This document shows, one piece after another, positions 26,434 through 37,295 of a stretch of DNA of 64,000 nt. The translations under genes and the position numbers were made by a program. Origin of the DNA: Paraburkholderia hiiakae (GTDB lineage: Bacteria; Pseudomonadota; Gammaproteobacteria; Burkholderiales; Burkholderiaceae). Each line of letters opens with the position of its first letter. Position 1 is the stretch's first letter. Under the pieces are notes generated by a model, which saw nothing but the letters and a program-made list of their open reading frames with translations, had not been told where the DNA came from and searched no databases. The stretch spans positions 124,001 through 188,000 of the forward strand of contig NZ_CAJHCQ010000001.1 in the NCBI RefSeq assembly GCF_904848665.1, written 5' to 3'.

Positions 26434-28749
26434 TTACCTCGGCAACACCGGACGCATCTCCGTCACGACCTTGAGCTTCGAGTCCGGCGCGCGGCCCTTG
26501 CGTGCGCGCTTGCCGATCTGCGGAGCCAACACCGCGCCGGCCATCAGGTCCTCGCCCGGCTTGCCGCCGCGGCCCGTGCCCACGAGCACGACGCCCGCCG
26601 CGCTGATCGCGAGCGCCTGCAGGAGCTTCTCTTTATCGTCGAGCTGCATGAGCGTGACGCCACGGCCGCCGCCGGAAAGCGTCTTCATCTCGTCGAGGCC
26701 GAACACCAGCAAACGACCGCCCGACGAAAGGCACGCCACCTGCAGCGCGCCGGGCAACATCGGCATCGGCGCGAGCGGCACGCAGCCCTCGTCGATCGTC
26801 ATGAACGCCTTGCCCGCCTTCACGCGGCTCACCATGTCGCCGATCTTCGCGATGAAGCCAAAGCCGTTGCTCGAAGCCAGCAGCAATTGCTGTTCCGCAT
26901 TCGCCGCGAAGTAATGCAGCAGATGCGTGCCCGCTTCGAGTTCGATGAGCGACGTGACCGGCACACCGTCGCCACGGCCGCCAGGCAGGTTCGCAATCGA
27001 CACCGAATACACGCGGCCATTGCTGCCCCACGCGATGAGCGTGTCGGGCGTGCGGCACTGGAACGCCGCATAGAGGCCGTCGCCGGCCTTGAACGTGAAG
27101 CCCTGCGTGTCGAGCCCATGACCCTTGAGCGCACGCACCCAGCCCTTCTGCGAGACGACGACCGTGACCGGCTCGTCCACCACGCGCGCCTCGAAGCTCG
27201 CGCGCTTTTCCTGCTGGATCAGCGTGCGGCGATCGTCGCCGTACTGCTTCGCGTCGGCTTCGATTTCCTTCACGATGAGCCGCTTCATCGACGCGTCGTT
27301 CGCGAGCAGCTCCTCGAGCTTCGCCTTCTCGTCGCGCAGTTCCGCGAGTTCCTTCTCGATCTTGATCTTCTCGAGCCGCGCCAACTGACGCAGACGGATT
27401 TCAAGAATGTCCTCGGCCTGGCGCTCGGAAAGCCCGAACGCGCTCATCAGCGCGCTCTTGGGCTCGTCCGACTCGCGGATGATGCGGATGACTTCGTCGA
27501 TATTGAGGAAGACGATCATCCGCCCTTCGAGGATATGGATGCGGTCGTCGACCTTCGTCAGGCGATGTTGCGTGCGGCGCGTGACCGTCGCGAAGCGGAA
27601 GCCGATCCACTCGCCCAGAATCTCGCTGATGCCCTTCTGGCGGGGACGGCCATCGGCGCCGATCATCACCAGGTTCAGCGAAGCGTTCGATTCGAGGCTC
27701 GTGTTGGCGAGCAGCGAATTGACGAATTCGCCCTGATCGATCTTGCTCGTCTTCGGCTCGAACACGAGGCGCACGGGCGCGTCCTTGCCCGACTCGTCGC
27801 GCACGGCGTCGAGCAGCGCGAGCATGGTCTGCTTGCTCTGCAACTGCTCGGGCGTGAGCGTCTTCTTGCCGAGCTTGAGCTTCGGGTTCGTGAGCTCCTC
27901 GATCTCTTCGAGCACCTTCTGGCCCGAGGTGTTCGGCGGCAGCTCGGTCACCACGAGTTGCCACTGGCCGCGCGCGAGCTCCTCGATCTTCCAGCGCGCG
28001 CGCACCTTGAGGCTGCCGCGCCCCGACTCATAAGCCGCAGCGATTTCAGCGTCGCTCGAAATGATCTGGCCGCCGCCCGGGAAATCGGGCCCCGGCAGAC
28101 GTTCCATGATTTCCGCGTGCGAAAGCTTCGGATTCTTGATCATCGCCACGGCCGCCGTCGCCACTTCGCGCAGATTGTGCGAAGGGATTTCGGTGGCCAG
28201 ACCGACCGCGATGCCCGACGCGCCGTTGAGCAGCAGCATGGGCAGGCGGGCCGGCAGCGTCTTCGGCTCCTGGAACGAGCCGTCGTAGTTCGGCATGAAA
28301 TCGACGGTGCCCATGTCGATTTCGTCGAGCAGCAGCTTGGCGATGGGCGTCAGGCGCGCTTCGGTGTATCGCATGGCCGCCGCGCCGTCGCCGTCGCGCG
28401 AGCCGAAATTGCCCTGGCCGTCGATGAGCGGATAGCGCATCGAGAAGTCCTGGGCGAGACGCACGAGCGCGTCGTAGGCCGACTGGTCGCCGTGCGGATG
28501 GTACTTGCCGAGCACGTCGCCCACCACGCGTGCCGACTTCACGGGCTTGGCGTTATCGCCGAGACCCATTTCGTTCATCGCGAAGAGAATGCGCCGCTGC
28601 ACCGGCTTCTGGCCGTCGCAGACGTCGGGCAGCGCGCGGCCCTTCACCACGCTCACCGCGTAGTCGAGATAGGCGCGTTCCGCGTAGTGGCCGAGCGTGA
28701 GCGTGTCGCCGTTCGGGGCGTCCGTCACTTCAGCAAAGAGATCGTCCAT
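26434..28749 (-). CDS. parC: DNA topoisomerase IV subunit A
   Basis: The DNA-breaking and rejoining subunit that decatenates daughter chromosomes with ParE. 771 residues, full length. The N-terminus contains [20 protein letters not shown], the helix of the quinolone-resistance region [20 protein letters not shown], and the catalytic Tyr128 in [16 protein letters not shown] beta-propeller C-terminal domain without an obvious GyrA box supports ParC rather than GyrA, as does the parE neighbour. The residue equivalent to E. coli Ser80 aligns with Gln89, and Glu84 with Asp93. parE lies 85 bases upstream. Confidence 0.96.
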   Translation of the reverse strand: MDDLFAEVTDAPNGDTLTLGHYAERAYLDYAVSVVKGRALPDVCDGQKPVQRRILFAMNEMGLGDNAKPVKSARVVGDVLGKYHPHGDQSAYDALVRLAQDFSMRYPLIDGQGNFGSRDGDGAAAMRYTEARLTPIAKLLLDEIDMGTVDFMPNYDGSFQEPKTLPARLPMLLLNGASGIAVGLATEIPSHNLREVATAAVAMIKNPKLSHAEIMERLPGPDFPGGGQIISSDAEIAAAYESGRGSLKVRARWKIEELARGQWQLVVTELPPNTSGQKVLEEIEELTNPKLKLGKKTLTPEQLQSKQTMLALLDAVRDESGKDAPVRLVFEPKTSKIDQGEFVNSLLANTSLESNASLNLVMIGADGRPRQKGISEILGEWIGFRFATVTRRTQHRLTKVDDRIHILEGRMIVFLNIDEVIRIIRESDEPKSALMSAFGLSERQAEDILEIRLRQLARLEKIKIEKELAELRDEKAKLEELLANDASMKRLIVKEIEADAKQYGDDRRTLIQQEKRASFEARVVDEPVTVVVSQKGWVRALKGHGLDTQGFTFKAGDGLYAAFQCRTPDTLIAWGSNGRVYSVSIANLPGGRGDGVPVTSLIELEAGTHLLHYFAANAEQQLLLASSNGFGFIAKIGDMVSRVKAGKAFMTIDEGCVPLAPMPMLPGALQVACLSSGGRLLVFGLDEMKTLSGGGRGVTLMQLDDKEKLLQALAISAAGVVLVGTGRGGKPGEDLMAGAVLAPQIGKRARKGRAPDSKLKVVTEMRPVLPR

Positions 28750-28834
28750 GTTTCAATCGTTCCGTAATCTGGTATGGGCGCGGGCGCTCAGTTGCGCTGC
28801 TCAGTTGCGCCGACTTGTGCGCTAACGTGTGCGC

Positions 28835-30826
<1,992 letters not shown>

Positions 30827-30828
30827 GG

Positions 30829-30876
30829 TGATCCACAGGGGGTTGTCCGCGCGCTTGTCCACAGGTCCTGTGGACA
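30829..30876. promoter_or_regulatory. TGTCCACA dyad in the parE leader (DnaA-box-like)
   Basis: Immediately upstream of parE, 10-base arms TGTCCACAGG (30856-30865) and CCTGTGGACA (30867-30876) form a perfect palindrome around one base. Each arm resembles a DnaA box (TTATNCACA) with one or two mismatches, and another similar site, TGATCCACA, is at 30829-30837. It could be a protein-binding operator or a 5' UTR hairpin. Confidence 0.5.
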
Positions 30877-31007
30877 TCTGCGGGGAAAACGCGTTGAGCG
30901 TTCAAAAAAACCGATACGAAACAACAGGGTGAACCGGCTGCACGCCGCGGTGGCAGATGCGCTCGCGGCAGCGCAGTCGTTCACGCAGTTATTCGAATTC
31001 GCGAGGT

Positions 31008-31035
31008 ATTGTACTGATTTGGGCTCGCACGGCAA
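31008..31035 (-). promoter_or_regulatory. Predicted sigma-70 promoter of parE
   Basis: On the minus strand TTGCCG (31030-31035) and TACAAT (31008-31013) are separated by 16 bases and lie about 180 bases before the parE start. Prediction from consensus match only. Confidence 0.45.
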
Positions 31036-31088
31036 TTTGCGCGAAGGTTGGCTGGCCGAACGGACGAGTGCGCCGCACCCATGCGCCG

Positions 31089-31117
31089 CAAAAAAAAGCG
31101 GCCTTCATCAGGCCGCT
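31089..31117 (-). terminator. Terminator of uup
   Basis: The stem AGCGGCC / GGCCGCT with a 7-base loop is followed on the minus strand by eight T residues, just after the uup stop. Confidence 0.85.
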
Positions 31118-31127
31118 CTCTCTCGCA

Positions 31128-33056
31128 TCACTTGCGCTTGCTCTCCAGTTCCTCCCACCGCTCCAGCGCAACGAGCAATTCGTCGTCGATCGCCGCGTAG
31201 CGTTCAGTCAGGCGAGCGCCCTCCTGCGCATCCTTCGCGAAGATCGAACCGTCCTCGATCTGCGCGCCGATGGTCTTTTGCTCCGTCTCCAGCGCCTCGA
31301 TGCGCTTGGGCAGTTCCTCGAGCTCGCGCTGCTCCTTGAACGAAAGCTTCACGCTGCGCTGGGCATTGCGCCCCGCCGCGCTGTCCTTGGGCGCCGCCAC
31401 CGCAGCAGCCGCTTCCTTCGGCGCGCGCGCCTCGGCAATTTCCTGCGCACGGGCGCTCTGCGTCTGCCAGTCCGTGAAGCCGCCCACGTACTCGCGCCAG
31501 CGCCCTTCGCCCTCGGATGCGATCACCGAAGTCACCACGTTGTCGAGGAACGCGCGGTCGTGGCTCACGAGCAGCACGGTGCCGTCGTAGTCGGTCAGCA
31601 GCTCTTCGAGCAGTTCGAGCGTCGGGATGTCGAGATCGTTGGTCGGTTCATCGAGCACCAGCACGTTCGCGGGCCGCGCGAACAAACGCGCGAGCAGCAG
31701 GCGGTTGCGCTCGCCGCCCGAAAGCGACTTCACGGGCGAACGCGCGCGCTCGGGTGCGAACAGGAAGTCGCCGAGATAGCTCATCACGTGCTTCTTCGCG
31801 CCGTTGATCTCTACCCAGTCGCTGCCGGGGCTGATCGTATCGGCGAGACTCTTTTCCATGTCGAGCTGCGCGCGCATCTGGTCGAAGTACGCCACCTGCA
31901 GATTCGTCCCCACGCGCACCGTGCCAACGTCCGGCTTCAGATCGCCGAGGATCAGCTTCAGCAGCGTGGTCTTGCCCGCGCCGTTCGGACCGACAAAGCC
32001 GATCTTGTCGCCGCGCATGACCGTCGACGAGACGTTATCGACGATCGTGCGGCCACCATAGCCCTTCGTCACATCCGTGAGTTCCGCGACGATCTTGCCC
32101 GACTTCTCGCCTTGCGCGACGTCGAGCTTCACGTTGCCCTGCACGTTGCGCCGTTCCTCGCGATCATGGCGCATCTGGACGAGGCGCGCGATGCGGCCCA
32201 CGCTGCGCGTGCGGCGCGCTTCCACGCCTTTGCGGATCCACACTTCTTCCTGCGCGAGCAGTTTGTCGAACTTGTCGTTCTCCACGCGCTCGACTTCGAG
32301 CTGCTGCGCCTTGCGCTCCTGGTACTGCGAGAAGTTGCCCGGATACGAGAGCAGCTTGCCGCGATCGAGTTCGACGATGCGTGTCGCCACGCGGTCGAGA
32401 AACGCGCGGTCGTGGGTGATGAAGAGCAGGCTCGAACGCTGCGCCACGAGCAGTTCTTCGAGCCAGCGAATGCCGTCGAAGTCGAGGTGGTTGGTCGGTT
32501 CGTCGAGCAGCAGGATGTCGGGCTGCACGACGAGCGCGCGCGCGAGCGCCACGCGCTTTTGCATCCCACCCGAGAGCGCGCCCACGCGCGCGTCGCCTTC
32601 GAGGCCGATCTGCGCGAGCGTCGTCGACACGCGCGTGCGCCAGTTCCAGGCGTCGGCATGATCGAGCGACGATTGCAGCGTGTTCATGCGCGCGAGCAGC
32701 GCGTCGTGTTCCGCGCCTTCGGGCGTGTCCGCGAGCTTGTGCGCGACCGTGTCGTATTCGTCGAGCAGCGCACGCACGTCGGCGAGGCCCGAGGCGACGG
32801 TGTCGAACACCGTGGCGTCGGCGTCGAAGTCGGGCTCCTGCGGCACGTAGACGGTCGAGAGATCCTGCTGGCGCGTGATGAGCCCGTCGTCGGGCTTCGC
32901 GAGATCGGCGACGATGGTCAGCAGCGACGACTTGCCCGCGCCGTTGCGGCCGATCAGCCCGACGCGCTCGCCGGCTTCGAGCGAAAAGTCCGCGTGGTCG
33001 AGCAGCGCGACATGGCCGAACGCCAGTTGCGCGCCTGTGATGGTGTAAAGCGACAT
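31128..33056 (-). CDS. uup: ABC-F family ATPase, Uup type
   Basis: A 642-residue cytosolic protein with two ABC domains and no membrane part. Walker A motifs are GRNGAGKS (36-43) and GPNGAGKT (about 350), signatures are LSGGMQKR and LSGGERNR, and Walker B motifs are ILLLDEPTNHLD and VLVLDEPTNDLD. The charged linker between the domains and the C-terminal coiled coil (about 560-642, rich in E, R and K) mark Uup, which binds ribosomes or branched DNA structures. The Met at 33056 (MSLYTITGAQ) is standard. A terminator follows, and it is probably monocistronic. Confidence 0.92.
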   Translation of the reverse strand: MSLYTITGAQLAFGHVALLDHADFSLEAGERVGLIGRNGAGKSSLLTIVADLAKPDDGLITRQQDLSTVYVPQEPDFDADATVFDTVASGLADVRALLDEYDTVAHKLADTPEGAEHDALLARMNTLQSSLDHADAWNWRTRVSTTLAQIGLEGDARVGALSGGMQKRVALARALVVQPDILLLDEPTNHLDFDGIRWLEELLVAQRSSLLFITHDRAFLDRVATRIVELDRGKLLSYPGNFSQYQERKAQQLEVERVENDKFDKLLAQEEVWIRKGVEARRTRSVGRIARLVQMRHDREERRNVQGNVKLDVAQGEKSGKIVAELTDVTKGYGGRTIVDNVSSTVMRGDKIGFVGPNGAGKTTLLKLILGDLKPDVGTVRVGTNLQVAYFDQMRAQLDMEKSLADTISPGSDWVEINGAKKHVMSYLGDFLFAPERARSPVKSLSGGERNRLLLARLFARPANVLVLDEPTNDLDIPTLELLEELLTDYDGTVLLVSHDRAFLDNVVTSVIASEGEGRWREYVGGFTDWQTQSARAQEIAEARAPKEAAAAVAAPKDSAAGRNAQRSVKLSFKEQRELEELPKRIEALETEQKTIGAQIEDGSIFAKDAQEGARLTERYAAIDDELLVALERWEELESKRK

Positions 33057-33303
33057 GGATGGAGAGCGATGCGTGCGTTGGACCTGAAGCGGGCATTGTA
33101 CCGGGCCGCGCCGGTCGGGCCGCGGAGGTCCGGCCGGCGGGGCGCGCTCCACACAGGTCAGGCCTCAGCGTTTAGCGACCCTTTAGCGCAGCGGCACGCG
33201 ATCCGTTTTCCGGTAACATCGCGGGTCGCGCGCGCCCGCCCTGGATTAAATAAAGGGTCGTATGCCGGGCCATGCATCGAATCGACTAGACGAAGGACAC
33301 GTT

Positions 33304-33486
33304 GTGAGTGAAGTAATCGAATACAAGAGCTGGGTCTGCCTGATCTGCGGCTGGATCTACAACGAGGAAGAAGGTCTGCCCGGTGAGGGGATCGCCGCCG
33401 GCACGCGCTTTGCCGATATTCCCGACGACTGGCGCTGCCCGCTGTGCGATGTGGGTAAGCCGGAATTCGCCGTCGTCGAGTTCTGA
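33304..33486 (+). CDS. Rubredoxin
   Basis: A 60-residue one-iron electron carrier. The two metal-binding knuckles are CLICG (about 11-15) and CPLCDVGK (about 44-51), with the usual GWIYNEEEG between them and PDDWRCPLC. I chose the GTG at 33304 because AAGGA lies 6 bases upstream and it gives the normal rubredoxin length; an ATG at 33262 would add 14 unlikely residues. Its partner reductase is not in this window. Confidence 0.93.
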   Translation: MSEVIEYKSWVCLICGWIYNEEEGLPGEGIAAGTRFADIPDDWRCPLCDVGKPEFAVVEF

Positions 33487-33704
33487 TCGCGACGACTCGC
33501 GGGGAACCGATAAACGCGGGACCCAAAACGCGGTGCCGGCGCTAAAGGGGCGTCATTTTCGCGCCCGAACACGTTTGCTATACTCTTGGCCCTGCGTCGC
33601 GATATCGCTCGGGCCCGCAAGGCCGAACCGCTTCGCGCGCCGCTCCGCGCCATGACGGGTCACTTGGGAAACATGGCGATCGAACGGAGCAATGCTCGAC
33701 CGCG
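33487..33704. other. Leader region of the tRNA-Arg gene
   Basis: No protein gene is supported between rubredoxin and the tRNA. A TATACT hexamer at 33579-33584 might serve as a -10, with only a weak -35 partner. Confidence 0.35.
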
Positions 33705-33779
33705 CTCCCTGTAGTTCAATGGATAGAACAAGTGCCTCCTAAGCGCTAGATGCAGGTTCGATTCCTGCCAGGGGGACCA
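33705..33779 (+). tRNA. tRNA-Arg (anticodon CCT)
   Basis: The cloverleaf can be folded by eye: acceptor CTCCCTG / CAGGGGG, D stem GTTC / GAAC, anticodon stem AGTGC / GCGCT with loop CTCCTAA, T stem GCAGG / CCTGC with TTCGATT loop, then discriminator A and an encoded CCA. The anticodon CCT reads AGG. The acceptor helix contains one T-G pair. No integrase or duplicated 3' end is seen next to it. Confidence 0.95.
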
Positions 33780-33893
33780 GCCGCTCGAGCAGCCGGGCCG
33801 CGTAGGTCGAGCCGCGAAGGCCACCACCGGTTCGCGCGTCCCGTCCCGTCTCTTTCACGCACTCGCGCTCCCTCTTTCCCGAGCAGATTTTCC

Positions 33894-34166
33894 ATGGACA
33901 TCAACAAGCAAATCGCCGCCCTCACCGCCTCCGAACTGCAGACCGCCGGGGCCAGCCAGGCCACCGCCATTGCCGTGAGCGTGCTGCTGCGCCATCTGAA
34001 TTCGCCTGAACTCGCGCGCCAGCTGGGCGCGGCGTTCGAAAACCATCAGGCCGTGATGCTGCAAACGCCTTGGCCTGAGCAGATGCTGAACGCGTTCGAA
34101 GCGACGCGGCGCTTCTTCGAAAGCGCGGCCCAGGTGCCGGGCGCGACGCCGCCTGCTGCCGAATAA
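33894..34166 (+). CDS. Small conserved-looking protein of unknown function
   Basis: A 90-residue, mostly helical protein without signal peptide or membrane segment, opening MDINKQIAALTASELQTAGA. It has no motif I recognise. I chose the Met at 33894 because the longer frame overlaps the tRNA. It lies 114 bases after the tRNA and 84 bases before another small unknown gene. Base composition and codon use look like the neighbours, so it is probably real. Confidence 0.65.
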   Translation: MDINKQIAALTASELQTAGASQATAIAVSVLLRHLNSPELARQLGAAFENHQAVMLQTPWPEQMLNAFEATRRFFESAAQVPGATPPAAE

Positions 34167-34197
34167 ACGGCAAAACAAACGACAGATAACCGGCGAA

Positions 34198-34228
34198 TTA
34201 GGGGTAAGTACTGAGTCATATCCCCTAA
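34198..34228. promoter_or_regulatory. TTAGGGG dyad before the small unknown gene
   Basis: Perfect 7-base arms TTAGGGG (34198-34204) and CCCCTAA (34222-34228) are separated by 17 bases and followed by an A-rich run to 34241, in an otherwise GC-rich context. It lies just upstream of the start at 34251 and could be an operator or a leader hairpin. Confidence 0.4.
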
Positions 34229-34250
34229 AGAAGAAAAAAATAGTGCCGTA

Positions 34251-34559
34251 ATGGCCTTCATGGACACCACGCGTCCCCTCCCCGCCGGTTATATGATGTC
34301 GAACCTCATCGACCAGGACATCACGCACATTCGTCGCGTGATGCCCTTGTCGCTCGCCGGCGACTTCGGCGGCCCGATTCTCCCCGCGAACTACTGGCGC
34401 CAGCGGCTGCACCGCCTGCTCGAGACCGGTTACGTGAACAAGGGCCAGCTGTGCGAAATCGACAGCCTGCTGCTCATCCTCGATCTGCACGAACTGAACG
34501 TCGCCTCTGCCTCCGTAGTGCTGGCGAAGCAGGCCAACGGCGGCCCGCAGCACTCCTGA
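34251..34559 (+). CDS. Small protein of unknown function
   Basis: A 102-residue protein with the segments GDFGGPILPANYWRQRLHRL and GQLCEIDSLLLILDLHEL, which look like a compact helical fold. No known domain is recognised. The start is uncertain: ATG at 34251, with alternatives at 34260 and 34293; none has a strong ribosome binding site. It lies 84 bases after the other unknown gene and 138 bases before dcm. Whether it belongs with dcm-vsr cannot be decided from sequence. Confidence 0.6.
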   Translation: MAFMDTTRPLPAGYMMSNLIDQDITHIRRVMPLSLAGDFGGPILPANYWRQRLHRLLETGYVNKGQLCEIDSLLLILDLHELNVASASVVLAKQANGGPQHS

Positions 34560-34697
34560 CTTCTCCCTGAATTCGACGCTCGCACGTAGAGGCATTCGCC
34601 TGCGCGGCGCGCGCCTGCGCACGCGCATCGGGAATTCCTGGTGCCGCGGGTCGACCATCGGTCATAATGTCCGCAAAAATACCCTAACGAGGACTCC

Positions 34698-36035
34698 GTG
34701 CACACGGCCGAACCGAGAGACCTGCTTCAGCAGGCACGCAAGCGTTTCACCCAACAGCAGATCGCCACACACGTCGGCCGCGACGTGAAAACCGTGCGGC
34801 GCTGGGAAAAGGGCGAAACGCCCTGCCCCGCGATGCTGGAAGCCGCACTGCGCGAACTGCTGCAAGGCAGCGCTCACGCGAACGGCAGCGCGGCGCGCTT
34901 TCGCTTCATCGACCTGTTCGCCGGCATCGGCGGCATCCGCAAGGGTTTCGAGGCGCACGGCGGCGAGTGCGTCTTCACGAGCGAATGGAATCCGTTCTCG
35001 CGCAAGACCTATCTGGAAAACTACGGCGAAGACCATCCGTTCATCGGCGACATCACGGCGGTGGACGCCGCCGACGTGCCCGATCACGACGTCCTGCTCG
35101 CGGGCTTTCCCTGCCAGCCGTTCTCGATCGCGGGCGTGAGCAAGAAGAACGCGCTTGGCCGTCCGCACGGCTTTGCCTGCACCACGCAGGGCACCCTGTT
35201 CTTCGACGTCGCGCGCATCATCGCCGAGAAGCGGCCTGCCGCGTTTTTGCTCGAGAACGTGAAGAACCTCGTCTCGCACGACCGCGGGCGTACCTTCGAC
35301 GTGATCCTCCAGGTGCTGCGTGACGAACTTGGCTATGACGTGCATTACCGCGTGATCGATGGGCGCCATTTCACGCCGCAGCATCGCGAGCGCATCATCA
35401 TCGTCGGTTTTCGCGAGCCGACGCAGTTTTCGTGGGACGCGCTCGCGCTGCCGGAAGAAGGCCCGCGGCTCGCCTCGATCCTCCATCGCACCGACGGCTG
35501 CGAGCCGCTGCTGCCCTGGGACGGCGAGCGCTTCTTCGATCACGGCGCGCGCCGCGTGCAGCCGAAGTACACACTCACGCCGGGTCTCTGGGCTTATCTG
35601 CAGCAATACGCCGAGAAGCACCGCGCGGCCGGCAACGGCTTCGGCTTCGGCCTCGCGTTCCCGGACAGCGTCACGCGCACGCTTTCTGCGCGCTATCACA
35701 AAGACGGCTCGGAGATCCTCGTCTATCAAGGCGAAGGATTGCGCCCGCGCCGCCTCACGCCGCGCGAGTGCGCCCGGCTCATGGGCCTGCCCGACACCTT
35801 CCGCATTCCGGTGAGCGACACCCAGGCGTACCGCCAGTTCGGCAACAGCGTGGTCATGCCGGTGATGCGCGAAGTCGCGCGCACGATGATGCCGCATCTC
35901 GATGCGGTGCTGGCCGCGCAGCACGAGGCGCTCCGTGCGCCCGCGCTGCCGGTTCCCGCCGTTGCACGCACAACGCGCACGGCCCGCACGTCGCGCAACG
36001 CAGCCCCGGCGACCGCCACGGCGGGAGGCCGCTGA
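34698..36035 (+). CDS. dcm: DNA cytosine-5 methyltransferase, Dcm type, with N-terminal helix-turn-helix
   Basis: A 445-residue C5-cytosine methylase. Motif I is FIDLFAGIGGIRKGF (70-84), the catalytic Cys139 is in motif IV FPCQPFS, motif VI is LLENVKNL, motif VIII is QHRERI, and motif X is QFGNSVVMPV near 380. The first 55 residues form a helix-turn-helix (RFTQQQIATHVGRDVKTVRR), as in E. coli Dcm-type enzymes. The partner vsr suggests CCWGG-type recognition. The GTG start at 34698 has GAGGA five bases upstream. There is no cognate restriction gene in the window, so it acts as a solitary methylase. Confidence 0.93.
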   Translation: MHTAEPRDLLQQARKRFTQQQIATHVGRDVKTVRRWEKGETPCPAMLEAALRELLQGSAHANGSAARFRFIDLFAGIGGIRKGFEAHGGECVFTSEWNPFSRKTYLENYGEDHPFIGDITAVDAADVPDHDVLLAGFPCQPFSIAGVSKKNALGRPHGFACTTQGTLFFDVARIIAEKRPAAFLLENVKNLVSHDRGRTFDVILQVLRDELGYDVHYRVIDGRHFTPQHRERIIIVGFREPTQFSWDALALPEEGPRLASILHRTDGCEPLLPWDGERFFDHGARRVQPKYTLTPGLWAYLQQYAEKHRAAGNGFGFGLAFPDSVTRTLSARYHKDGSEILVYQGEGLRPRRLTPRECARLMGLPDTFRIPVSDTQAYRQFGNSVVMPVMREVARTMMPHLDAVLAAQHEALRAPALPVPAVARTTRTARTSRNAAPATATAGGR

Positions 36036-36075
36036 CCGGCGCGCGCCACGGCCAACCGAAGCGAGGCGACAGACG

Positions 36076-36525
36076 ATGGTGGACGTCGTCGATACCGCGA
36101 CGCGCAGCCGGATGATGTCCGGCATTCGCGGCCGCAACACGAAGCCCGAAAAGCTGATCCGCAGTCTGCTGCACCGGCGCGGCTTTCGCTTTCGACTGAA
36201 CGTGCGCGAACTGCCCGGCCGGCCCGACATCGTGCTGCCGCGCCGGCGCGCCGTGGTATTCGTGCACGGCTGCTTCTGGCACGGCCACAACTGCGCGCTC
36301 TTCAAGTGGCCGCAAACGCGCCCCGAGTTCTGGCGCGAGAAGATCGCGCGCAACCGTCTGAACGACGCCAAAGCGCTCGCGGCGCTTGCGGCGCAAGGCT
36401 GGCGCGTGGCGGTGGTCTGGGAATGCGCGTTGCGTGGCGCGCAGCACGATCCGCAGGCGGTCGTCGAGCGGCTTGCCGCGTGGCTCGAAGACGAGTCGTC
36501 CGCATGGTTCGAGGCGCGCTCGTGA
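36076..36525 (+). CDS. vsr: Very short patch repair endonuclease
   Basis: Nicks 5' of the T in T:G mismatches made when 5-methylcytosine deaminates at Dcm sites, starting their repair. The 149-residue protein shows all landmark residues at the E. coli numbering: Asp51 in GRPDIVL, His64 and Cys66 in VHGCFWHGHNC, His69, His71, Cys73 and Cys117. The N-terminus RSRMMSGIRGRNTKPE is typical. It starts 40 bases after dcm and is surely cotranscribed with it. The Met at 36076 is chosen because it begins just before the conserved core. Confidence 0.95.
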   Translation: MVDVVDTATRSRMMSGIRGRNTKPEKLIRSLLHRRGFRFRLNVRELPGRPDIVLPRRRAVVFVHGCFWHGHNCALFKWPQTRPEFWREKIARNRLNDAKALAALAAQGWRVAVVWECALRGAQHDPQAVVERLAAWLEDESSAWFEARS

Positions 36526-36720
36526 TCGCGGCTCGACTCACATCGCAAACAGCGTGACATCGGGCCAATGCGAGCGGATGCGCCATGCATGTCACGCTGC
36601 GAAGCTGCCCCTGGTTGAACAGCCCGCAGTGATAAACTCGATCGACCGGCTGCGCTTGAAATGCACGCGCCACGCGCGCAAGCGCCGCCGTTCCATAACC
36701 CGAAGCGAAGGAGGCAACCG

Positions 36721-37224
36721 ATGGCTGATTTCCGACTTTGGTCCGATGACTTTCCCAGCAACGGTTTCATGCCGAAGGCGCAGGAGTTCGACGACCGGGC
36801 CTTCGGTGTCGACGGCGACAACGTCTCGCCCGCGCTGCAGTGGGACGAGCCACCCGCCGACACGCAAAGCTTCGCGCTCACCCTCTACGATCCAGACGCA
36901 CCTACGGGCAGCGGCTTCTGGCACTGGGTCGTGGTGAACATTCCGCCCGATGTGCGCTCGCTCGCCCGCAACGCCGGCAAGGCTGACGGCAGCCTGCTCC
37001 CGCAGGGCGCGGTGCAAGTGCGCAACGACTACGGCACGGTGGGCTTCGGCGGCGCTGCACCTCCACGCGGCGACAAACCCCATCGCTACATCTTCCGCGT
37101 GCACGCGCTGAAGGCGGCACAACTGCCCGTCACGCCGGAAACGACCAACGCGGTGGCGCGCTTCATGACGCATCTGAACGAGGTTGACTCGACCACTTAC
37201 GTCGGGCTCTACGAGCTTAAGTAA
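36721..37224 (+). CDS. YbhB/YbcL family (PEBP / Raf kinase inhibitor-like) protein
   Basis: A 167-residue protein of the phosphatidylethanolamine-binding fold. The ligand-pocket motif appears as ALTLYDPDAPTGSGFWHWVV and the second conserved piece as HRYIFRVHALK. Start at 36721 has an excellent AAGGAGG site. Bacterial members are cytosolic or periplasmic with unknown partners; this one has no signal peptide. It lies 195 bases after vsr and 72 before the MFS gene. Confidence 0.92.
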   Translation: MADFRLWSDDFPSNGFMPKAQEFDDRAFGVDGDNVSPALQWDEPPADTQSFALTLYDPDAPTGSGFWHWVVVNIPPDVRSLARNAGKADGSLLPQGAVQVRNDYGTVGFGGAAPPRGDKPHRYIFRVHALKAAQLPVTPETTNAVARFMTHLNEVDSTTYVGLYELK

Positions 37225-37295
37225 GCCGCCGGACAACACCAGAAAACAACCGCCAGCCGGCGGCGCACGCCCATCGCGCGCCGCCTCTCCCGTCG

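Larger units (their letters stand above)
30827..31127. other. Intergenic region between parE and uup
   Basis: About 300 bases with no gene. It holds the parE leader dyad, the predicted parE promoter and, at the right end, the uup terminator. Confidence 0.6.

Noticed and set aside
26380..28767. Open frame of nearly 800 codons antisense to parC
   Set aside because: Composition follows the complementary codon pattern of parC; no recognisable protein.
30957..33311. Long open frame antisense to uup
   Set aside because: Antisense shadow with Arg/Ala/His/Leu bias and no motifs.
33705..33779. tRNA-Arg as an integration site for a dcm-vsr island
   Set aside because: No integrase, no repeated tRNA 3' end in the following DNA and no composition shift through dcm and vsr.
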